Assembly (NCBI GenBank): GCA_013619035.1
Contig: JABXKX010000018.1
Span: forward strand, 1 to 8,109
Reading direction: 5' to 3'
DNA: 8,109 bases
Source: Peptostreptococcaceae bacterium
GTDB lineage: Bacteria; Bacillota_A; Clostridia; Peptostreptococcales; Acidaminobacteraceae
In this document: positions 1-5,317 of the stretch, piece after piece
Layout: every line of letters starts with the position of its first letter
Position numbering within the stretch: position 1 is the first letter of the stretch
Program-made: the position numbers and the translations under genes
The notes under the pieces: generated by a model
What the model was told of the DNA's origin: nothing
The model's input: the letters and a program-made list of their open reading frames with translations, nothing else
Database searches by the model: none

Positions 1-1091
1 TCACCATATTTTTCAACTTCATTTAATCCAAATTCAATCGCTTTTGAATATCTTTTTGCTTTGAAATAATTGGTGACCACGTTAATTGATGGCTGTAATT
101 CATCTGTTTGCTCGGCTGCTTTTAAAAAGTATGGTATTGCTTCTAAATAATAACCTTGATCATCGTAAATCAAACCTATAGTATTATTACATTTATAATT
201 ATCCGGTTCTATAGATTCTAAAATATCCGCATGTTTTAAAGCGAGCTCATATTGAAAACTGTTCTTAAGAGCATGGGTTAATAAATAGTGAGTTTCAAAA
301 TCATCATACCTTTTTATGATGCTCAAAAGATATTCTGCACTTTTATCATATCTCTCATTATTATAGTAATACCAAGCAGTGTTTAAATGAACATCCTCTT
401 CAAATGAAAATTTTCTGCCAATCTCGGTGTAATACTCCAGTACTTCTGATTCACTTTTAGCGACTTCAAGAACTTTTCCTTTATAGTCATATATATCATA
501 ATCATAGGGATACATCTCTATGGCTCTATCGGCATATAACAAAGCGTCATCATAATCACCATGCATCATTAAAGCATCAACAACACTTAAGTAAGCATCA
601 TAATCTTTTTTAAGTTCAATTGCTGATTTTAAAGCTTTTACAGATAGGTCGTATTCTCCTATTTCATAGTAAACTTGTCCAAGACCATAATATGAATAAT
701 ACTCTTCATCGTTTAGGTCCAAAGAAAGTTCATAATACTCTATTGCATCATCATAGTCATTCAAACCTAATGAGGCATTACCTGCATTAACATACTCGAT
801 GGACTCTTTTTTACCAATATCTATAGCTTCTAAGATATATTTCTTACTCAACTCATATTCACCGAGTTGGTTATAAGCCATACTGATATTATTCAGTACA
901 ACATCATCTCCATCAGCGTACTCTTTCGCTTCCAAAAACACTTCAAGTGCACCTTCAACATCATCATTATTCAACATTTGATTGCCTTCATCCATTTTAG
1001 CAAAATATAACTTTGAGTCTTCTTTAAGCAAAGATACATCACACCCTACTAAAAGTAATACAAGGCACAAAAACATCACTATTTTTTTCAT
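1..1091 (-). CDS. TPR-repeat lipoprotein, 3' end outside the window
   Basis: The gene reads from an ATG at 1091 leftward off the window edge: 363 codons are visible with no stop, so the C-terminus is missing. The N-terminus MKKIVMFLCLVLLLVGC is a lipoprotein signal peptide with the lipid-attached Cys at residue 17, so the product should be anchored on the outer face of the membrane. From about residue 65 the protein is a run of roughly nine tetratricopeptide repeats of 33-34 residues, recognisable by motifs such as AYNQLGEYELSKKY and VYYEIGEYDLSVKAL. TPR solenoids bind other proteins or peptides; the partner here is unknown. The protein is rich in Tyr, Asp and Glu. A GGAG at 1096-1099 supports the start, and a promoter lies just upstream. 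It sits 203 bp beyond the end of the hydrolase operon, behind a probable terminator, so I take it as a separate transcript. The assignment as a TPR lipoprotein is firm; the function is not known. Confidence 0.9.
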   Translation of the reverse strand, partial: MKKIVMFLCLVLLLVGCDVSLLKEDSKLYFAKMDEGNQMLNNDDVEGALEVFLEAKEYADGDDVVLNNISMAYNQLGEYELSKKYILEAIDIGKKESIEYVNAGNASLGLNDYDDAIEYYELSLDLNDEEYYSYYGLGQVYYEIGEYDLSVKALKSAIELKKDYDAYLSVVDALMMHGDYDDALLYADRAIEMYPYDYDIYDYKGKVLEVAKSESEVLEYYTEIGRKFSFEEDVHLNTAWYYYNNERYDKSAEYLLSIIKRYDDFETHYLLTHALKNSFQYELALKHADILESIEPDNYKCNNTIGLIYDDQGYYLEAIPYFLKAAEQTDELQPSINVVTNYFKAKRYSKAIEFGLNEVEKYG

Positions 1092-1120
1092 AACACTCCA
1101 ATCTATTATATGTCATCAAG

Positions 1121-1150
1121 ATTAAATGACTACTTATATTTTTAAGTCAA
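1121..1150 (-). promoter_or_regulatory. Candidate sigma-A promoter of the TPR lipoprotein gene
   Basis: Read on the minus strand, TTGACT (1150-1145) and TTTAAT (1126-1121) each match five of six bases of the -35 and -10 consensus, with an 18-bp spacer. The predicted start near 1114 gives a leader of about 23 nt that keeps the GGAG ribosome binding site. This is consensus matching by eye only. Confidence 0.5.
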
Positions 1151-1187
1151 ATTAATATCTACTGTCTTATCATTTTATAATAATTTT

Positions 1188-1220
1188 CCGACAGAAAATA
1201 GTCTTTCTGATGATTTTCGG
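1188..1220. repeat. Interrupted inverted repeat upstream of the TPR gene promoter
   Basis: CAGAAA (1192-1197) and TTTCTG (1204-1209) form a perfect 6-bp dyad around a 6-bp loop. Outer arms CCGA (1188-1191) and TCGG (1217-1220) add four pairs with a 7-base bulge on one side. There is no T-tract after it in either direction, so it is not an obvious terminator. It lies about 38 bp upstream of the -35 element of the TPR gene and could be a protein-binding site. Directly adjoining it is a perfect 12-bp palindrome, GCAAAATTTTGC, at 1220-1231. Confidence 0.4.
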
Positions 1221-1231
1221 CAAAATTTTGC

Positions 1232-1308
1232 AAAAAAATAACCCTATAAAATGGAATTTGCTAAATCTAGAGGATATACTCTTTTTTTAACGGTCTATCT
1301 TATAGGGT
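1232..1308 (-). terminator. Probable terminator closing the hydrolase operon
   Basis: On the minus strand, ACCCTATAA (1308-1300) pairs perfectly with TTATAGGGT (1249-1241), and the second arm is followed by TATTTTTTT (1240-1232). The U-tract and position suit an intrinsic terminator. The loop is unusually long, 50 nt, and contains a small AGAG/CTCT hairpin. The first arm lies inside the last codons of the upstream hydrolase gene, so the stop codon falls in the loop just after it. The stem is A+T-rich apart from three G-C pairs, so strength is uncertain. Confidence 0.5.
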
Positions 1309-2047
1309 CCAGTTTATATGATGGTGTGTCTTCAATTAACTCATATGCTTCTAATACGAAGTATATCACTCTTAATTGTTCTGAGATTCTTTTTTCAAAC
1401 GATTGTTCGACATCTGTTTCAAATGTAATGATAGGGATGTCTTCTTGTGATAATGTTGTATTGAGTGTCCCTTCTTTTTCATCATAAAAATAAACATAGG
1501 GTTCATCTAATTTGTCATTTAGAAAGACCAATAGTTCTTCAACTAATGTCACCAGACTAAGATCCGTGTAGATTATAGAGTGACCAATAGCATAGATTTC
1601 CCCAGAGTTATAATTCTTTGATTCATGAAGATCAAGTACAATATCAGGTTGAAAGTCAGTTATATTCTCATGTATTTCATAAGCAAGTTCTTCAACAACC
1701 ATACCTTTTTTTCTTCCAGGAAATGCTCGATTAAGATCTCCTAACGAAGGAAGAGTCCTTGATTTTTCTTTTACGGCCAATTGATTGGCTTCTGGCAATA
1801 GAATCAAAGTACCCTTTTTAAGTTGAATCTCTTGAAGTCTTTTTAGCGCTTCAATACCTGCAGGTTCATTACCATGTATCCCTGCAACAATATAAACTGT
1901 AGGTCCTTTTAAAATAGACTTGATAACGATACCCTCTGTTGCAGTTTGTTCACCTTCACAGATGGTAAATTGAGTTGTATGTTGTTTAGGGTAAAATAAA
2001 AAAAGAACAATGACAATCAGTAGTAATACTCTCAATACTAATTTCAT
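1295..2047 (-). CDS. Membrane-anchored zinc hydrolase, succinylglutamate desuccinylase/aspartoacylase family (short form)
   Basis: This 250-residue protein has the signature of the AstE/aspartoacylase branch of zinc carboxypeptidase-like (M14) enzymes, which hydrolyse the amide bond of N-acyl amino acids. The motif HGNEPAG gives zinc ligands H58 and E61, DLHES gives H141, and DLNRAFPG (104-111) matches the family's conserved substrate-binding stretch. E210 in ITFET is the likely catalytic base by position. Residues 4-19 form one very hydrophobic helix after a short basic N-terminus, with no lipobox, so I infer a membrane anchor with the catalytic domain outside. Classical AstE is cytoplasmic, so this placement is unusual. 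AAGGAGA stands just before the ATG, and the gap to the upstream paralogue is only 13 nt, so the two are surely cotranscribed. It is shorter than its neighbour, mainly between the zinc-ligand motifs. The family is confident; the substrate is unknown. Confidence 0.85.
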   Translation of the reverse strand: MKLVLRVLLLIVIVLFLFYPKQHTTQFTICEGEQTATEGIVIKSILKGPTVYIVAGIHGNEPAGIEALKRLQEIQLKKGTLILLPEANQLAVKEKSRTLPSLGDLNRAFPGRKKGMVVEELAYEIHENITDFQPDIVLDLHESKNYNSGEIYAIGHSIIYTDLSLVTLVEELLVFLNDKLDEPYVYFYDEKEGTLNTTLSQEDIPIITFETDVEQSFEKRISEQLRVIYFVLEAYELIEDTPSYKLDPIR

Positions 2048-2060
2048 TGTTCTCTCCTTT

Positions 2061-3185
2061 CTAGTCTACTGGTAGTAAGTATTTACCAACACCATTTTCA
2101 ACTAACTCTTCATAACTTGGTAATCCTGTAACAATCATAGCCTTTGATTCATCATAAACAGACATAGACTCCATAAAGCTTGTAACACCTTTTATATGTC
2201 TAGCAACACGCTGTTCTATTGGATGACCACTTTCGTCAAACGGCACAAATAATCTTCCTAATTCAAAAGCTTTCTCATAAAGATGATCTTGACCTTCAGT
2301 CACTAACTCTGCATTAGTCGCCCCTCTAAGTCTACCTTGAGACGGATTAGCCGTTTCCATTAAAACTGCAAAAGTATCTGTAGCATCACCAAGTTCTCTA
2401 TGAGTTAATCCTCTTAAATTAACCGGTGACGGTTCAAGACCAATATCAATACCATCTAATTGCATATTGATTGCTACATCAGCTGCTATAGGCATTGCAT
2501 CTTCATGAGCTACAATCGCATTGATGACTGGATACTCTGGAGATGCTTCATGTAAATCTATCGTCATATCAATCTTATTGGTATTGATAAGTGTTGTAAT
2601 ACCATAACATACTTGTTCTGTTTGAGTACCATCAGGTCTACCTGGATAACCTCTGTTTAGATTACGAGTTTCACTACCTGATAATTGCTGACCAGAAGCT
2701 GCATGGATATACACATCAGGGTCTGGCCACTGATCAACTGGATTAGTCGCTCTTGAACCGTATCTAAACCATCTCTCACCAGATTCTGTTTCTATCGTAA
2801 ACTTTTGTGGTGAAGCTTCCTGTGCATCATTATGAGTAAAGGCACTATTGTTTGCACGTGGTATCACATATAACGTACCCTTCTCTATTACTGCATTTTC
2901 TATCAGTACAATAGAAGCAAGATATGCAGCTGATTCATTTGGATGTGTACCGCCAAGTACCAAAGTTGAACCACCAGGTTCAGATCCTTCTAAAACATAT
3001 ATTTCGGTATCTCCAGAAGAATCCTTTAAACCTGGGAAGTAATCACTTAACATCTCAATACGTGTGACACCAGGACCTTTAACAATCGGTTCCTCTTCAT
3101 ACATTTTTAAAAACGATTGACCAGAAACAAAAGCAATGATCAATGCTAATACTAAAAATATGGTTGCTGTTATTCGTTTATTCAT
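2061..3185 (-). CDS. Membrane-anchored zinc hydrolase, succinylglutamate desuccinylase/aspartoacylase family (long form)
   Basis: This 374-residue protein belongs to the same zinc-hydrolase family as the next gene. GGTHPNESAA supplies zinc ligands H81 and E84, IDLHEASPE supplies H212, RNLNRGYPGRPDG (174-186) is the conserved substrate-binding segment, and E277 in LMETA is the likely catalytic Glu. There are 127 residues between E84 and H212, against 79 in the neighbour, so it carries an insert of about 48 residues (roughly 115-165) that probably shapes the pocket. Residues 5-22 form a hydrophobic signal or anchor helix without a lipobox, implying an extracytoplasmic enzyme. An in-frame GTG at 3197 would add four residues, but it overlaps the ribosome binding site GGAGG at 3191-3195, so I start at the ATG at 3185. 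It lies 11 nt after the small membrane-protein gene. The substrate is unknown; N-acyl amino acids or gamma-linked peptides are possible. Confidence 0.87.
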   Translation of the reverse strand: MNKRITATIFLVLALIIAFVSGQSFLKMYEEEPIVKGPGVTRIEMLSDYFPGLKDSSGDTEIYVLEGSEPGGSTLVLGGTHPNESAAYLASIVLIENAVIEKGTLYVIPRANNSAFTHNDAQEASPQKFTIETESGERWFRYGSRATNPVDQWPDPDVYIHAASGQQLSGSETRNLNRGYPGRPDGTQTEQVCYGITTLINTNKIDMTIDLHEASPEYPVINAIVAHEDAMPIAADVAINMQLDGIDIGLEPSPVNLRGLTHRELGDATDTFAVLMETANPSQGRLRGATNAELVTEGQDHLYEKAFELGRLFVPFDESGHPIEQRVARHIKGVTSFMESMSVYDESKAMIVTGLPSYEELVENGVGKYLLPVD

Positions 3186-3190
3186 TTTCA

Positions 3191-3195
3191 CCTCC
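3191..3195 (-). promoter_or_regulatory. Ribosome binding site that fixes the start of the long zinc hydrolase
   Basis: GGAGG on the minus strand stands 5 nt before the ATG at 3185. The upstream in-frame GTG (3197-3195) runs into it and therefore cannot be the start served by this site. The site follows directly on the TAG stop of the 47-residue gene, which suggests translational coupling. Confidence 0.8.
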
Positions 3196-3196
3196 A

Positions 3197-3340
3197 CTAC
3201 TTAATCATAAGAACTCTAAGTAGCAATGGAATAATTACAATTGCAGCATTTGCTTGATTTTTCATCTTATCTTCATCAAATAAATTCCAAACAACAAGTA
3301 GCAAAACAATTAAAACAATTATTCTATATATTAATGTCAT
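3197..3340 (-). CDS. 47-residue two-helix membrane protein
   Basis: A short reading frame starts at ATG 3340, behind a good ribosome binding site (GGAAGGTG, six bases before the start), and ends at TAG 3197-3199. It fills the space between permease and hydrolase exactly, with gaps of 15 and 11 nt. The product begins MTLIYRIIVLIVLLLVVW, a membrane helix at about residues 3-20. It continues with a short charged loop DEDKMKNQ (22-29) and a second hydrophobic segment at about 30-45 that ends in Arg and Lys. I do not recognise a family. Its position directly after the permease gene, its membrane nature and the tight operon spacing suggest a small accessory subunit or stabiliser of the permease, perhaps in place of the usual four-helix TRAP DctQ subunit. 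That role is inference. That it is a translated gene is likely from the ribosome binding site and spacing. Confidence 0.7.
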   Translation of the reverse strand: MTLIYRIIVLIVLLLVVWNLFDEDKMKNQANAAIVIIPLLLRVLMIK

Positions 3341-3355
3341 TCTATTCACCTTCCA

Positions 3356-4630
3356 TTAAAAAATCAAACTTGCTAACGGGTTAGAAAAAACAATGAATAG
3401 TATACCAGAAGCAATTATTACAACTGCTGGTACCACTGTTTTCTTTAAAACATCGCCATAATTTTCAACTCCGACAACTTGTGCCGCAAACATTCCAGCA
3501 AGTGCTGTTGGTGGCATCAAGTCACCGATACTTGCAATTAAAGAGAGTGCAGCCGCTGTAATAATTTGATCTTGGCTTAATAAAGCCAATACAAATGGCA
3601 CACCTAATACCGAGGCAGATCCATATGATGATATGGCACCAAATAAAGGTATTGTAATAGCTATACCAACATATAATAAGACGGTTGGTAAACTGAGACT
3701 GTTCACAACAATAAATCCTCTAACACCCGTTAAGGTCATGACTTGAATGAACATACCAACACCAATTAATATGCCCATAACTGGTAATGCACTATTTACA
3801 GCTTCCTTTGTTGTTTTTAATAAATTAAATTTCTCACCTGTAAACACTCCAACAATACTACCCATTAGAAAAATAAGTGGCAAACCAAGATTCGGTAAGT
3901 ATTCTGGTAACATTTTTGTTGATACCATTAATACAATTACAACCAAAATCGGAATATAGATTGTCCAACTATATTTTTTATCTAAATCAATATCTAATTT
4001 CCCTTTTAATTCTTCATAATTAAGATTTTTAACGTACTTATATCCTAAAAATAATACACTGAATATCGCTACTGGTACTGACATCAGCAATAAAGGTATT
4101 TCAAAACCAACATAAGGCATATCAATACCACCACCAATAATCATAACCGGTACGTTAACCGGTGGTGCTATCATACCCATCATACCGCCTATAGCAATAA
4201 TCGCTGCAGTATTAACAACTGGTATACCCATCATAATTAATACAGGAGCAACTAAACTACCTGCTGTTAAAACAGCTGCTGTAGATGATCCTGTAATCAT
4301 ACCGGGAAACATAACAATAATCATCAACAATACCAATAGAAGTGCTGGTTGTTTATGAAATTTATTAATAAACACGGTATTCAATGCATTAAGCGCACCA
4401 GACTTTTCAACGATTTTCATGAAAATCATCGCTGTTGATATAACTAAAATTGTATCTATATAGCCAAAAGTACCTTCAACTAAATGTCGAATCGGTACAC
4501 CCTCACCAGCGATAAGCGTCCCTGAAATCGCTGCTAGAACCATTGCTATACCAACAGGTAATTTAAATTTGAAGCAACCCACCATAAATACAAGGACCAG
4601 TGCAACAAATATAATCAATTCTATTTGCAA
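3356..4630 (-). CDS. TRAP large-subunit (DctM)-like permease, ion-transporter superfamily
   Basis: This 424-residue polytopic membrane protein has the length and architecture of TRAP large permeases, secondary transporters that use ion gradients to import organic acids. The two inverted halves each carry the expected loop motifs. The first half has PGMITGSSTAA (109-119) and MIAPPVNVPV (153-162). The second has GAISSYGSASVLGVPF (331-346) and IGDLMPPTALAGM (368-380). A hydrophilic linker at about 201-220 separates the halves. The start is TTG at 4630, placed 7 nt after a perfect AGGAGG; no suitable in-frame ATG lies nearby. The gene follows an intrinsic terminator with almost no room for a promoter, so expression should depend on read-through. 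No DctP-type binding protein or four-helix DctQ gene is in the window. A stand-alone carboxylate transporter of the same superfamily is the alternative. The class is confident; the substrate is not. Confidence 0.82.
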   Translation of the reverse strand: MQIELIIFVALVLVFMVGCFKFKLPVGIAMVLAAISGTLIAGEGVPIRHLVEGTFGYIDTILVISTAMIFMKIVEKSGALNALNTVFINKFHKQPALLLVLLMIIVMFPGMITGSSTAAVLTAGSLVAPVLIMMGIPVVNTAAIIAIGGMMGMIAPPVNVPVMIIGGGIDMPYVGFEIPLLLMSVPVAIFSVLFLGYKYVKNLNYEELKGKLDIDLDKKYSWTIYIPILVVIVLMVSTKMLPEYLPNLGLPLIFLMGSIVGVFTGEKFNLLKTTKEAVNSALPVMGILIGVGMFIQVMTLTGVRGFIVVNSLSLPTVLLYVGIAITIPLFGAISSYGSASVLGVPFVLALLSQDQIITAAALSLIASIGDLMPPTALAGMFAAQVVGVENYGDVLKKTVVPAVVIIASGILFIVFSNPLASLIF

Positions 4631-4637
4631 GGTTTTT

Positions 4638-4643
4638 CCTCCT
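4638..4643 (-). promoter_or_regulatory. Ribosome binding site that supports the TTG start of the permease
   Basis: A perfect AGGAGG on the minus strand lies 7 nt upstream of TTG 4630. An ATG at 4646-4644 overlaps this site and is out of frame with the permease, so it is not a competing start. Confidence 0.8.
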
Positions 4644-4650
4644 CATTTTC

Positions 4651-4684
4651 AAAAAAATAGCAAGGAATAACAAGATTCCTTGCT
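4651..4684 (-). terminator. Intrinsic terminator inside the operon
   Basis: On the minus strand, AGCAAGGAAT (4684-4675) and ATTCCTTGCT (4668-4659) make a perfect 10-bp stem with a 6-nt loop, followed by ATTTTTTT (4658-4651). It lies between the stop of the small lipoprotein gene and the permease start. On the plus strand the same hairpin is followed by TTTTT, so it could also work in that direction. Partial termination would give more of the two surface lipoproteins than of the membrane genes, a common arrangement in transporter operons. Confidence 0.85.
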
Positions 4685-4693
4685 TTTTGTTAA

Positions 4694-5305
4694 TTACTTA
4701 AATGCCTTTTGAAGTGCTTCTAATGATCCTGCAATACTCTCTACTGATTCAAATGGAATATTGTTTTCTGAAGCTAAATCAGTTAACAAATTATCATAAT
4801 TTCCACTTTCAACATAAACAAGATAGTCTACAGAACCTACTGTTGCGTTTACAAATTTATCTGAAAGTTCACCTCTTCTACCTTCACCACCAACATGCAT
4901 ACCAATGATTGTCATACCATCTTCTTTTGCTTTAGCGATTAAAGTCGTCACACGTTCAATTTCTTCATCCGTATCAATACCTGCAGCGCCAAGTCCTTTT
5001 GAACTACCACCAATAGCAATAATCAATGTTTTGGCATCTCCGATATTCTCTGCATTTAAAACCGTATCAATAGTATATGGGATATCAGTTTTTTTAATTA
5101 ATGATTCAATCATTTTAACATCTGCCGATTGTCCTGCTGATGTTAAAATTAACGGTTGGTCTGCTATAGGAGCATCTAATGTCACTTGCTCAACTGTCAT
5201 ATCAGCTTCAGTACTAACATTTTCATTTGTAGCGGTATCATTACCACATCCTACGGCCAACAATGATATTACCAATATTAATACTACACCTAATTTATTC
5301 TTCAC
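4694..5305 (-). CDS. Small putative lipoprotein, possibly DUF6305-type
   Basis: The product is 203 residues if translation starts at GTG 5305. That start is chosen because AGGAGG (5312-5317) lies 6 nt upstream and because the protein then begins MKNKLGVVLILVISLLAVGC, a lipoprotein signal with Cys20. A longer frame from 5359 would bury the signal peptide behind 18 residues that overlap the previous gene. The mature part opens with PLILTSAGQSADV (51-63), then strand-like TLIIAIGGSSKGLGAAGID (93-111) and IIGMHVGGEGRRGELSDKF (133-151). The alternating strands and helices suggest a Rossmann-like alpha/beta domain. From memory it resembles proteins labelled DUF6305, a name I could not confirm here; no biochemical role is known to me. 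It is coupled to the transferase gene by a 10-nt gap and precedes the permease, the usual place of a binding protein, so solute binding is one possibility. Confidence 0.8.
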   Translation of the reverse strand: MKNKLGVVLILVISLLAVGCGNDTATNENVSTEADMTVEQVTLDAPIADQPLILTSAGQSADVKMIESLIKKTDIPYTIDTVLNAENIGDAKTLIIAIGGSSKGLGAAGIDTDEEIERVTTLIAKAKEDGMTIIGMHVGGEGRRGELSDKFVNATVGSVDYLVYVESGNYDNLLTDLASENNIPFESVESIAGSLEALQKAFK

Positions 5306-5311
5306 TTTGTA

Positions 5312-5317
5312 CCTCCT
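5312..5317 (-). promoter_or_regulatory. Ribosome binding site that decides a GTG start
   Basis: AGGAGG on the minus strand overlaps the TAG stop codon of the gamma-glutamyltransferase gene and stands 6 nt before GTG 5305. It therefore fixes the start of the small lipoprotein and implies coupled translation of the two genes. Confidence 0.8.

Noticed and set aside
1105..1110. Perfect TATAAT (minus strand) as -10 box of the TPR gene
   Set aside because: Transcription would begin near 1098, inside the ribosome binding site, and no -35 element is present at the right distance; the TTGACT/TTTAAT pair fits better.
1251..1487. 78-codon plus-strand frame starting in the operon's terminator region
   Set aside because: Mostly antisense to the short hydrolase, with no recognisable domain or ribosome binding site; its start lies inside the terminator hairpin region.
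2061..3197. Longer start (GTG at 3197) for the long zinc hydrolase
   Set aside because: The GTG overlaps the GGAGG ribosome binding site and the stop codon of the preceding small gene; ATG 3185 has correct spacing and gives a normal signal anchor.
4630..4658. Separate promoter for the permease gene
   Set aside because: The space between the terminator and the start is too short and contains no -35/-10 pair.
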